Below, piece after piece: positions 17,778 through 26,504 of a DNA stretch of 64,000 bases. The notes below the pieces were generated by a model. That model had not been told where the DNA came from. It was given only the letters and a program-made list of their open reading frames with translations, and ran no database searches. Each line of letters begins with the position of its first letter. Positions within the stretch are counted from its first letter, which is position 1. The translations under genes were made by a program, and so were the position numbers. Where the stretch lies: assembly GCF_002135205.1 (NCBI RefSeq), contig NZ_NEFZ01000005.1:62001-126000 (forward strand), written 5' to 3'. This DNA is from Acinetobacter sp. ANC 4204 (GTDB lineage Bacteria; Pseudomonadota; Gammaproteobacteria; Pseudomonadales; Moraxellaceae).

Positions 17778-20700
17778 TTAGTCCTCAAGGCTTTGCTGAT
17801 GCAAAAAAATCGGATGATATAGCTCATAAGAAAACTGCTCACAGGCATGGGCAAGTAATGCTTTGGCATCCTGCTCTTGTAAAATAAACTGCCAGTCGCG
17901 ATGTGCTTTATTGGCTTCATTTTCAGTCATTGAAAAACCACTAAAGCGACCATCTTCTTCCCAAACTTTATAAATGGCATCCATATCAGCAATCACCATC
18001 TGCTCCTGATCATTCGGTTGCCATTCATGCATTTTATCTTTTTCTGCAATTTTCAACAGCAAGGCCGCAGGTAAAACCAAAGGCTGAGTTTGTGCATAAT
18101 CCCATGCTTTCAACCAAGGCTTGAGCCATTCACGCGCCTGATTTGAACTCACACCAGTACATAAAATGGTTCGGTCACTAAACACCACGATGCGTTGATA
18201 TTGCTGTCCGCCCTCACCTAAGTTCACATAAGCCAACCACAATAAATACTCCAACCAAACTTTGGCACGGCGCTTTGCTCTGGCACTAGACGCTTCTAGA
18301 CTGACCCATTTTTCAGCACTGTATTTGGCTAAGGTAATATTGATCTGTAAATGTTCATTCACCTTCCAGACTTGTTGGGTCGTGGCTGTGGTCTCAGGTG
18401 CATAGCGTTGTAAACGTGTCAGCAAGCGCTGCTGCTCAAGCACGCTCATTTGCCAGACCCCATCTTGCACTTTACCAATCGGCAGCTGATCCATCAGAAG
18501 ATTGGCATCTGCTTCTGCTTCATGTTGTTGTAAAAAATGGCGAATGGCATAACGTCCTAAACCATCGAGCAGTAACGGTTCTTGCGTTGCAGGAATCTCT
18601 TCTGGTTTTAAGTTTTCCACGCCTAAAGTCTTGAGATACAGCCGTGCAGGAAAAGTGATGTCCTGAATCCACTGCTGACTGTCAAGAACTTGAATGTCTT
18701 GCTCTAATTTTGGATACGGCGTGTTGACCCAACTGCTGCGTTGCCCTGATGCATGTTGTAGTTGTCTCGCGACCTGAAACCATTGATCTTGAAAACGGAT
18801 ACTGTGCTCAGACTCAAAACCACGTGGATCAAAAGGCAATAAAGGATGAACATGATACAGCGATGCCAACGGTGCAGGCACAGTCACACCATGCTGATCA
18901 ACCGTTGCATTGACACTCTTGGTCTGTGTGTCAGGCTGCACAATAAAGGCCATATGCTGAATCAGTTCTTGCAATACTGTAGACGGATCACGGACTTCAC
19001 CATCGTTGATATCAAAGCCATTATAAAATAACCATACGTTCTCTTGTGCCAACAACAACGCATCTAGAAAAGCCCCTTGATCATCTTCCAAACGGGAACG
19101 ATCCCCCAGTTGTGGCTTCAGTAAATCCATCAGGTCAAAAGGCAAATGCGCACTGCGGTTGGGAAACTTGCCACTGTCTAAGCCCAACATCACAATCAGC
19201 TTATACGGCACAGGTCGAATCTGACCAATTTGACTAAATGTGATCTGCCCCGTGGGTTCGGCATAGTCCAATTGCGCTTCTAAGGTCTTTTGGATTTCTT
19301 CTAATACATAAGGCAAAGGTAAACTTAAACTGCGCAGTGCATGATGATCGTGTTCGTCATAGAAACTCGCCAAGGTCAGCATACGTTCTTGTTTTTTGAC
19401 CATCTTATACACTGCAGCCAAAGACTCGACACCCGCAGCTTCAAACTCGCGAATATCCTCCATCAAACGATTCAGCCAAGTTTCTGCAGTCGTCCGCTGT
19501 CCTGTTTCATGCGCAATCATCCACTCGGAACGGTGTTTAAAATCCTGATAAATTTCAATCAAAACACCAATCAGCTCAAAATCACTCGACTGTACTTGGG
19601 CATAGCTCAAGGTCTCATGAAACAGCACATGTTCTGGTACAGCGACGCCTAAAGCCAAACGATCTAAAGCAAACTTCAGACTATAACGATAGTCTTCATC
19701 CCCTTCGGCCAAACTGCGTTTTAAATGTTCAGCATCCAATCCACGCTTAAAGCCTGCGTTGATCAACAGCTCAGTCATCCGCTCAATCATATTCATGTCT
19801 AAGCCATAACGTTGCTGCGTTGCATTTAAACTGAGCCAATCGGCAAAGTCCTCAATACTGAAACGCCCCCGCACCAAGACCATCCGTCCCAGCACAGCAC
19901 GCCATGCATTTAAAGCATCAAGTTGAGTCACACCTGCCAGCTTAATTGGTAAATAAATACTGTCTTTACTCAGTTGATGGCCCTTTTGCAAAGCCTCACG
20001 CTCATGCGGTGGCGGCGCAAAAACACTGCGAATAAACGGCTCTAGCTCAGTCAAACTCGGCGTCAACACCAAAATATCGCTTGGACGTCGCGGTGCTTCA
20101 GCCGTACCCTGAGCCAACCAATGCGTCAGTTGATCTTTGAGGACTTCAAGCTGTCTGAGGCTGGAATGACAAACATGAATCTGTATCGAATCATCCTGTT
20201 CAGCCAAGACATACTCATGCTGCGTAGGCTCTACCAAATACAGGACATCAGACTGAATTTTACCAAGTAAAGTTTCTGGGTATTCATCCACAAAGACATC
20301 GGCCCATACCCCATCTTCACCTGAAGAAAGACTTGAAAGTAAAGAGAAATGGTCCCGTGCCTGTTTACCAAATCGGGTCAGTAAAGGATGACGAGACTCT
20401 CGAGTTTCTGCATTAAAATTGAGGGTAAACTCATCAAAAAACTGCTGAATCTCTGCATCATTGGCATTTGGATTTTTTTCAATAAAACGCTGCTTCACCC
20501 GCGCGTCATAACGCGCTTTCCAGTTAGGATCGACACTGTCCGCCCAGTATTCTTGCGATGGGTTATAGTGAAAAATAAAGATATCAAGGTATTGCCCCAA
20601 GCGGTGCAAAAACTCCAATTGCTTTGGCGGTAAATCTAGAACAGTAAACACCACCAACTGCGCAGGTAACTTTTTCAGCGCAGCTTCTCGGGTCTCTACT

Positions 20701-21458
20701 TGATCGAGTAAGTCCCAAAATGCCGTATCAATACGCTGAATTTGTTCAAAGTCGGCATGGAACACCACCTGCCAGAGCCAACGTTGCCAAGCCTCTAGCT
20801 CATGCGCTTGATTGAGTTGAAAAGCACTGAGTTCTTGCTGAGTTTTAAAGAACATCTGCTCCAAATCAAGCGGTTGATTCTTACCCCACGCTTGTAACCA
20901 ATTGGTCTGACAACGGCAGCTTTGCGCTGGACAACCTTTGGTGCAATGCCCTCGATAATCCATATAAAAACTAAACAGCCGTGAAACCTGCTCCGCCACC
21001 CAATACAGCATGCTTTGTTTTTTGAGCTGTTTATCAATGCCTTGTTGCAAACGGTCAGCACTGGCATAAATCCGCTGAATAATAGGATACAACGGATGGG
21101 CAACCTCTAAAGGATTCAGCTCAGCCTGTATAAATTCTTTTAAGGCTTGGAAGGCGCGCCATTTAATAATCAATCGCGGAATATTGGCTTTACGGACCTC
21201 ATCTTTTTGATCGAGCAAAACCCACTGATAAGCCGACCACTGAAAACCACGGATACGATGATGAAACTGTGTGTTGGCACTGATGCCCTGCTGTTCCGCC
21301 AACTTTTGCGTTAGCCACGCCTCAACCGCAGGTGAAGGGACAATAAAGTGCTGTGCTTGCAGTACTTGAAAGGCATTTTTGGCCGGTTTAAAGACGGTTT
21401 TTTGCATGGCTTGCAACAGAACATCAATACGCTGGCTTTGTATTACGTGTATTGCCAT
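17778..21458 (-). CDS. recC: Exodeoxyribonuclease V subunit gamma (RecC)
   Basis: A 1226-residue subunit that splits the duplex and scans for Chi in the RecBCD complex. It begins MAIHVIQSQRIDVLLQAM and includes the family segments FIVPSPAVEAWL, NTQFHHRIRGFQWSAYQWV, LPPKQLEFLHRLGQYLDIFIFHYNPSQEYWAD and VMLGLDSGKFPNRS. RecC is an inactivated SF1 helicase relative, so the absence of canonical Walker motifs is expected. The ATG at 21458 is chosen because AGGGGA sits directly upstream; a TTG four codons earlier is unlikely. First gene of the recC-recB-recD operon, divergent from the gene at 21637. Chi-recognition specificity cannot be read from this. Confidence 0.96.
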   Translation of the reverse strand: MAIHVIQSQRIDVLLQAMQKTVFKPAKNAFQVLQAQHFIVPSPAVEAWLTQKLAEQQGISANTQFHHRIRGFQWSAYQWVLLDQKDEVRKANIPRLIIKWRAFQALKEFIQAELNPLEVAHPLYPIIQRIYASADRLQQGIDKQLKKQSMLYWVAEQVSRLFSFYMDYRGHCTKGCPAQSCRCQTNWLQAWGKNQPLDLEQMFFKTQQELSAFQLNQAHELEAWQRWLWQVVFHADFEQIQRIDTAFWDLLDQVETREAALKKLPAQLVVFTVLDLPPKQLEFLHRLGQYLDIFIFHYNPSQEYWADSVDPNWKARYDARVKQRFIEKNPNANDAEIQQFFDEFTLNFNAETRESRHPLLTRFGKQARDHFSLLSSLSSGEDGVWADVFVDEYPETLLGKIQSDVLYLVEPTQHEYVLAEQDDSIQIHVCHSSLRQLEVLKDQLTHWLAQGTAEAPRRPSDILVLTPSLTELEPFIRSVFAPPPHEREALQKGHQLSKDSIYLPIKLAGVTQLDALNAWRAVLGRMVLVRGRFSIEDFADWLSLNATQQRYGLDMNMIERMTELLINAGFKRGLDAEHLKRSLAEGDEDYRYSLKFALDRLALGVAVPEHVLFHETLSYAQVQSSDFELIGVLIEIYQDFKHRSEWMIAHETGQRTTAETWLNRLMEDIREFEAAGVESLAAVYKMVKKQERMLTLASFYDEHDHHALRSLSLPLPYVLEEIQKTLEAQLDYAEPTGQITFSQIGQIRPVPYKLIVMLGLDSGKFPNRSAHLPFDLMDLLKPQLGDRSRLEDDQGAFLDALLLAQENVWLFYNGFDINDGEVRDPSTVLQELIQHMAFIVQPDTQTKSVNATVDQHGVTVPAPLASLYHVHPLLPFDPRGFESEHSIRFQDQWFQVARQLQHASGQRSSWVNTPYPKLEQDIQVLDSQQWIQDITFPARLYLKTLGVENLKPEEIPATQEPLLLDGLGRYAIRHFLQQHEAEADANLLMDQLPIGKVQDGVWQMSVLEQQRLLTRLQRYAPETTATTQQVWKVNEHLQINITLAKYSAEKWVSLEASSARAKRRAKVWLEYLLWLAYVNLGEGGQQYQRIVVFSDRTILCTGVSSNQAREWLKPWLKAWDYAQTQPLVLPAALLLKIAEKDKMHEWQPNDQEQMVIADMDAIYKVWEEDGRFSGFSMTENEANKAHRDWQFILQEQDAKALLAHACEQFSYELYHPIFLHQQSLED

Positions 21459-21510
21459 GTTTCCCCTCAAATGACCATCTTATGAAAAATCTACAAAAGC
21501 ACACAGATTA

Positions 21511-21539
21511 TTGACTATACTTCTGGTTCTGTCTATGTC
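21511..21539 (+). promoter_or_regulatory. Candidate sigma70 promoter for the 21637 gene
   Basis: TTGACT (21511-21516), a 17-bp spacer, TATGTC (21534-21539). It lies about 95 bp upstream of the ATG, in the divergent gap to recC. Confidence 0.4.
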
Positions 21540-21636
21540 ACTTTGATGACATATTTCTATTTAAAATTTGCTTTAAAATAGACACTTTAAGCAAAACTAG
21601 AATCAATGTGAATCAGGATATTTTAGGGTTTAAAAG

Positions 21637-22179
21637 ATGAAATTAGAGCACATTCCAGAAAAAATTGATCCCGCTTTAAATTTAGAACAAATTCGCGAAG
21701 AATGTTTAGAACTGGTTAAAAAACGGGCTTATGTTTCCGCAGGTGCAGCGGTCATTCCTGTTCCTTTTCTCGATGTGGTGATTGATGTCGGGATTTTGTC
21801 ACAACTAATCCCAGAAATTAATGCCCGCTTTGGCCTAACCCCTGAGCAAGTCAGTGTTTACGACCCAGAAACCAAGCAAATACATTGGTCAGAACTGCGT
21901 AAACGTGGCGTGGAATTTTCTGGACTGGTGGTCGCACGTACAGCCGTGAAAAAATCCATCAATAACATGGCAGCCAAATTCATTACCAAACAAGTCACCA
22001 AATTTATTCCCCTTGGTGGACAGATGATTGCAGCAAGTTTGGGCTACTTTGTGATGAAAAAAATTGCAGAAACCCATGTCGAGGAATCGTATAAGTTGGC
22101 TAAAGGTATTCAACTAAAACAGGCCGTTGAACAAGGTGTTCCTGTTGCAGCGCCAGTGACCCAAATTCCTTTGGGTTAA
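21637..22179 (+). CDS. Hypothetical protein, DUF697-like membrane-associating fold
   Basis: A 180-residue protein I do not recognise by name. After a charged N-terminal helix (residues 1-30) comes SAGAAVIPVPFLDVVIDVGILSQLIPEINARFGL, a glycine/proline-interrupted amphipathic hairpin like the C-terminal DUF697/YcjF-type module of some GTPases and membrane-remodelling proteins. A second such segment is FIPLGGQMIAASLGYFVMKK. The GTPase domain itself is missing, so it may be a stand-alone module. No signal peptide. It is transcribed alone, divergently from recC, and ends at a good terminator. The resemblance is by eye only. Confidence 0.6.
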   Translation: MKLEHIPEKIDPALNLEQIREECLELVKKRAYVSAGAAVIPVPFLDVVIDVGILSQLIPEINARFGLTPEQVSVYDPETKQIHWSELRKRGVEFSGLVVARTAVKKSINNMAAKFITKQVTKFIPLGGQMIAASLGYFVMKKIAETHVEESYKLAKGIQLKQAVEQGVPVAAPVTQIPLG

Positions 22180-22227
22180 TAATTAGAGCTGAATTATTCT
22201 CTATATAAAGATGGTCAAATCACCGTC

Positions 22228-22266
22228 ATGCCAGTCCATTAGAAACCTGACTGGCATTTCTTTTTA
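22228..22266 (+). terminator. Intrinsic terminator after the DUF697-like gene
   Basis: ATGCCAGTC (22228-22236) pairs with GACTGGCAT (22249-22257), followed by TTCTTTTT. Confidence 0.85.
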
Positions 22267-22354
22267 AACCCTAAATTCTTTCCATACGCGACAATATCAT
22301 TCACAACCTGCTCAGCCTTGAATAAGCCAAATAACCTTCCTCTGGGTCTCTTAC

Positions 22355-23785
22355 TTAATCTGTGGTTTCTCGATCTGCTTTGAGCTGTTTTAAAATTGCC
22401 CTTAAAACCTCAATTCGTGCCTGCTGCTTATCATTGGTAGAAATGATATACCAAGGGGCACAGCGCGTATCGGTATGTGCGAACATATCTGCAGCCGCTT
22501 TTAAATAGTCATCCCACTTGTCGCGATTGCGCCAATCTTCTTCCGTAATTTTAAAGCGTTTATGCGGAGTACTTTCACGGGCTTTAAAACGCGCCACTTG
22601 CTCATCTTTATCAATCGCCAACCAAAACTTTATCAGCACCGTTTGACTATTCACCAAATTTTTTTCAAAACGATTAATTTCCGCATAGGCCCGTTGCCAC
22701 TCCACCTCGGTTGCGAAACCCTCGACTCGTTCAACTAGAACACGCCCATACCACGTCCGATCAAAAATGGTAATGTCATCCGACTGCAACTTACTCCAAA
22801 AACGCCACAAATATGGACGACGTAACTCATATTTTTCAGGTGCGCCAATGGTATGAATTTCATATTCCCGTGGGTCGAGCTTTTTCACAATGCGCTTAAT
22901 CGCTCCCCCTTTACCCGCAGCATCCATCCCTTCAAAAGCAATCACCACTTTACGGTCATCACAGCGGATGGCATCAGCCACTTGTTTGGTCAATTTCTTT
23001 AACTCTGCTTTATAGCTGTCCGCCTCCGCGGTCACAGGGGCAAACTGCGTCAAACTTTCTGGTACAGCGGCTTGCTGCCACTTTAATGCCGCCTTTTTCT
23101 CGTGTTCTGGACAGTGACATAACGCCGTTAAAATGGCTTGTGCAAAATTGTGATTACGCACATCTTCATCTTCACCATCAATGATTTGCCAGTCGTCAGT
23201 GAAGCGCATACGTAGTTTTTGCAAAGTGTCGTATTGTTTTTTATTACGCCAGTCTAACCCATGCAACTTATGCCAATGCACTTCACTCGGGTCCATGTCA
23301 TCTAGACGTTTTTGCAGAGACTTCCACGACAAATCGAACCAGACTTTTAACACATCTACATTGTTGTTTTTTAAGTCCTGCTCAAAAGCCCGCATATTGC
23401 TGATGTATTCGTCAAACAAAGTGTCGTCTAAAGGCTTGGAAGCATGCATGGCCGTAGCCAACAAGTCTCCATACCAGTTACCAAACCACACCATAATTTG
23501 TCCCTCAGCAGGTACAAATCGGGTATAAGGCTGCCAAAACGGTTGTTTTAGATTAAACAAATGTGGAGTATCTGCTTTGACATATAAAAACCGTGGATCG
23601 ACCCATTCACGCAGTTGCTTCACCGCTTCGCCCTTGCCCGCAAGCTCGATTCCACTAACCAAAATCACTAAACTTTTTGCATTACTCTGATCACGGGTAT
23701 TCATCAACGCATATTGCGCTTCAATTAAATCCAATGAAAGTTGTTCTTCATTCAGCTCTGTATTGACTGTTATTTCTGTGTTCAT
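22355..23785 (-). CDS. pap: Polyphosphate:AMP phosphotransferase (two-domain PPK2, class II)
   Basis: A 476-residue enzyme that transfers phosphate from polyphosphate to AMP, giving ADP. Two tandem PPK2 P-loop domains are visible. The C-terminal one is intact: FEGMDAAGKGGAIKRI (Walker A) and IFDRTWYGRVLVERVEG (Walker B with the FDRxWY motif). The N-terminal one is degenerate: SGIELAGKGEAVKQL, and WFGNWYG where FDRSWY is expected. This asymmetry is known for class II PPK2 proteins such as the Acinetobacter johnsonii enzyme, where only the C-terminal half is thought to be catalytic. The ATG at 23785 follows AAGGCGGGG; a 14-codon longer frame lacks such a site. Monocistronic. Confidence 0.9.
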   Translation of the reverse strand: MNTEITVNTELNEEQLSLDLIEAQYALMNTRDQSNAKSLVILVSGIELAGKGEAVKQLREWVDPRFLYVKADTPHLFNLKQPFWQPYTRFVPAEGQIMVWFGNWYGDLLATAMHASKPLDDTLFDEYISNMRAFEQDLKNNNVDVLKVWFDLSWKSLQKRLDDMDPSEVHWHKLHGLDWRNKKQYDTLQKLRMRFTDDWQIIDGEDEDVRNHNFAQAILTALCHCPEHEKKAALKWQQAAVPESLTQFAPVTAEADSYKAELKKLTKQVADAIRCDDRKVVIAFEGMDAAGKGGAIKRIVKKLDPREYEIHTIGAPEKYELRRPYLWRFWSKLQSDDITIFDRTWYGRVLVERVEGFATEVEWQRAYAEINRFEKNLVNSQTVLIKFWLAIDKDEQVARFKARESTPHKRFKITEEDWRNRDKWDDYLKAAADMFAHTDTRCAPWYIISTNDKQQARIEVLRAILKQLKADRETTD

Positions 23786-23980
23786 AACCCCGCCTTTCTT
23801 GTATTTAATCAGATCACTAGACCCCAAAAGATCATGCTATACATGGTTTTCAAAGCTACCTTTTGACTACTTCTACAGCAAACTGACTGCAAATAGATAG
23901 TTTTTTTGTCACTTTGTCATAGCGAGTTCGATCATCACACACTAAGATTTAACTATCTTAAAATAGAACTGAGACAGCAA

Positions 23981-24685
23981 ATGTCCAAACTCGCCGCCCT
24001 CGATGAACTTTTAGAACAGTATTACCAGTTACATTATCATCAAGATTCGGTGCTCTTCCAACGTTTGCAGGATGTACAAAGTTGGCAAAAAAAGCGAATG
24101 CAGCGCACTCACAACAAAGCTTTCGCAGAAAAGCAAAATCTGTTGATGGCCGAGTATTTTATCAACCGTTTATATGGTGGCCCAGATTTTGATGCTTTGG
24201 CGGGACAAATTGCACGTTTAAATCGCTATGCACACAAAGCTGAAAAATTGATTCCTGAAAATGCTATTAAAACAGGTACATCGGGCGTTGAATTGGCGAT
24301 TTTGGCCGTACGACTAGACGAACAAGTGGCGATACAGCTTCTCAAGGAACATCATCCTAACGAGCCTTTAAGCGACGACTTAATGCGCCAAGCCTATTTA
24401 AAACTGGAACAAGGCGAAGATCGTCTCAAACAATTGTATTTACTCGACCAACTCGGTAAAAACCTCGATAAATACATGCGCTCTTTTATGGTCTATACCG
24501 CTTTTAAGATGTGTAAAGGCACCGCCAATAAATACAACTTCAATATCATGTATGATTTTATGCAAGATGGCTTTTTGGCCATGAAACCGCTAAAGTCGGC
24601 GGAGAAATTTGTGAAAGACTTTACTGCGGTGGAACGTCAAATTATTGACAAAGTACATTCGGGTCATCTATACCCATTTCAGTAA
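23981..24685 (+). CDS. FFLEELY-motif-like hypothetical protein
   Basis: A 235-residue, largely helical cytoplasmic protein of unknown function. The part LHYHQDSVLFQRLQDVQSWQKKRMQRTH...LLMAEYFINRLYGGPDFD matches the arrangement of bacterial FFLEELY-motif proteins, here reading YFINRLY in place of FFLEELY. No catalytic motif, signal peptide or membrane segment is visible. The ATG at 23981 is chosen over the TTG at 23906, because similarity begins at SKLAALDELL; the ribosome-binding site (GAGACAG) is weak. It is divergent from pap and precedes ubiE. Neither neighbour explains it. Confidence 0.65.
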   Translation: MSKLAALDELLEQYYQLHYHQDSVLFQRLQDVQSWQKKRMQRTHNKAFAEKQNLLMAEYFINRLYGGPDFDALAGQIARLNRYAHKAEKLIPENAIKTGTSGVELAILAVRLDEQVAIQLLKEHHPNEPLSDDLMRQAYLKLEQGEDRLKQLYLLDQLGKNLDKYMRSFMVYTAFKMCKGTANKYNFNIMYDFMQDGFLAMKPLKSAEKFVKDFTAVERQIIDKVHSGHLYPFQ

Positions 24686-24852
24686 ATTTCAGATTATTCC
24701 TTGATAAAAATAAGGCAGTGGCTGCATAGCTCTGCTGTTTTTCTGTATATTATTCAGCACAATTGCATGATGGTTACTGTACAACGTCTTAGAATCTGTC
24801 ATCATGCATGCACTGCAACATTTACCCTATTGCTATGTTAGGAGTGACTCCC

Positions 24853-25797
24853 ATGTCGAATGAAAATCAAACGCCTACCGCTAATCCAGAGTCGGCACAA
24901 AACACAGACAAAGTGAGTCCATTTTTAACTGAACCATTACCCCAAGGCACAGCACAAGGTCAGCAAAAATCATTACAACAACAGTTGACTGATACCCCAG
25001 TGACGGGTTCTGTACCCAAATACAATCTTCCTCGCGGTGCTAACACAGGCAACGTCGGTAGTACCACACACTTTGGTTACCAAACGGTCAGCAGTGAAGA
25101 CAAAGCTCAAAAAGTGGCTGAAGTTTTCCACTCAGTTGCGAGCAAATACGACATTATGAATGACTTGATGTCATTTGGTATTCACCGTCTGTGGAAACGC
25201 TTTGCGATCAATATGTCTGGGGTACGTCGTGGTCAACGCGTGCTAGATATTGCTGGCGGGACAGGTGACTTGGCTAAAGTATTTAGTCGTGAAGTCGGTC
25301 CTACTGGTCATGTGGTACTTTCAGACATTAACGAATCTATGCTTAATGTTGGCCGTGACCGCCTGATTGATGCTGGCTGTACCAATGTTGATTTCGTATT
25401 AGCCAATGCTGAAACCCTAGAGCCATTTGAAGACAACAGCTTCGACCTACTCACCATCTCATTTGGTCTACGTAATGTGACCGATAAAGATGCGGCACTT
25501 GCTGCGATGTATCGCGTGCTTAAGCCCGGTGGTCGTTTATTGGTCTTAGAGTTTTCTAAACCTGTATTTGAGCCATTTTCAAAACTGTACGACCTATACT
25601 CGTTCACCGCACTGCCGATCATGGGCAAAATCATCGCCAATGACTCAGAAAGCTATAAATATTTAGCCGAGTCGATTCGTATGCACCCAGACCAACGCAC
25701 GCTCAAAGGCATGATGGAAAATGCAGGCTTCCAAAACTGTGACTATCACAACCTGACAGGTGGTATTGTTGCTGTACACCGTGGTTTTAAACTTTAA
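24853..25797 (+). CDS. ubiE: Ubiquinone/menaquinone C-methyltransferase UbiE
   Basis: A 314-residue SAM-dependent C-methyltransferase of ubiquinone biosynthesis. Landmarks are [26 protein letters not shown], the SAM-binding [20 protein letters not shown], the acidic end of beta-2 (LSDINESML) and [34 protein letters not shown]. About 60 residues before the usual start are polar, Pro/Gln/Thr-rich and unlike the E. coli enzyme. The ATG at 24853 has GGAG 8 nt upstream; an ATG at 24808 lacks one. First gene of ubiE-ubiJ-ubiB, the conserved order. Confidence 0.97.
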   Translation: MSNENQTPTANPESAQNTDKVSPFLTEPLPQGTAQGQQKSLQQQLTDTPVTGSVPKYNLPRGANTGNVGSTTHFGYQTVSSEDKAQKVAEVFHSVASKYDIMNDLMSFGIHRLWKRFAINMSGVRRGQRVLDIAGGTGDLAKVFSREVGPTGHVVLSDINESMLNVGRDRLIDAGCTNVDFVLANAETLEPFEDNSFDLLTISFGLRNVTDKDAALAAMYRVLKPGGRLLVLEFSKPVFEPFSKLYDLYSFTALPIMGKIIANDSESYKYLAESIRMHPDQRTLKGMMENAGFQNCDYHNLTGGIVAVHRGFKL

Positions 25798-25820
25798 AAT
25801 TAAACGCTTAAGGGCAAATT

Positions 25821-26492
25821 ATGTGGTCGATTCTGGCACTCGGTGCAGTTGAACGATTAATTCATCATGTGATTAATTTGGATGCGATCACTCGCATCCA
25901 GCTCAATGAACTACAAGGCAAGATGTTACGTGTGGTGATCGCATCCCCGCAACTGTCTGTAGATGTGTTCTTTGACCACACTAAAGTGCGCTTAGAACCT
26001 ACCGTTACGGGGCATAGTGAAACAGCATCCATTTTTGAGCAACGCCCTTTTGATCAAGCTCAGTCTCACACCCCAGCAACCGCGACTTTAACGGTGGCCA
26101 ATGTGGTTGAGCTATTCAAGCTTTTACTGGCGGATGATGTTGGCAATATCCCGCTCCAAGGCGATTATCACCTTCTGCAAGATATTCAACGGATTATGCA
26201 ACAAGCTGAGCCAGACTTGGCTGCGCATCTAAGCCCGTGGCTTGGCCCAAGTTTGGCGCATGAACTGGCCAAAATCCAACTGGCACCGAAGCACATCAAA
26301 CAAACCTTACAAAGTCATTTGTTTTTTGCTGAAGATGCCTTAAAAGAAGACAGTGGTCTATTTGCCCCGCGTTGGCAAATGGATGATCTACACCAAGACA
26401 CCCGTATTCTGAATCAAAACTTAGATCGTGCCGAAGCCAAAATTCAACAGCTTCAAGCACAGATTGACACTCAAGACTCAACTCAAAACTAG
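25821..26492 (+). CDS. ubiJ: Ubiquinone biosynthesis accessory factor UbiJ
   Basis: A 223-residue lipid-binding accessory protein of the soluble Ubi complex. The N-terminal ~130 residues form an SCP2-type lipid pocket (LNELQGKMLRVVIASPQLSVDVFF...VANVVELFKLLLADDVGNIPLQGD). The C-terminal ~35 residues are a coiled coil (ILNQNLDRAEAKIQQLQAQID), as in E. coli UbiJ. It sits 23 bp after ubiE and 12 bp before ubiB with AAGGG before its ATG, so the three genes are one operon. Confidence 0.92.
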   Translation: MWSILALGAVERLIHHVINLDAITRIQLNELQGKMLRVVIASPQLSVDVFFDHTKVRLEPTVTGHSETASIFEQRPFDQAQSHTPATATLTVANVVELFKLLLADDVGNIPLQGDYHLLQDIQRIMQQAEPDLAAHLSPWLGPSLAHELAKIQLAPKHIKQTLQSHLFFAEDALKEDSGLFAPRWQMDDLHQDTRILNQNLDRAEAKIQQLQAQIDTQDSTQN

Positions 26493-26504
26493 GTATTTGC
26501 ATAT

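Noticed and set aside
14022..21458. Many medium-length plus-strand frames opposite recB and recC
   Set aside because: They are shadows of strongly conserved minus-strand genes, with no ribosome-binding sites or recognisable products.
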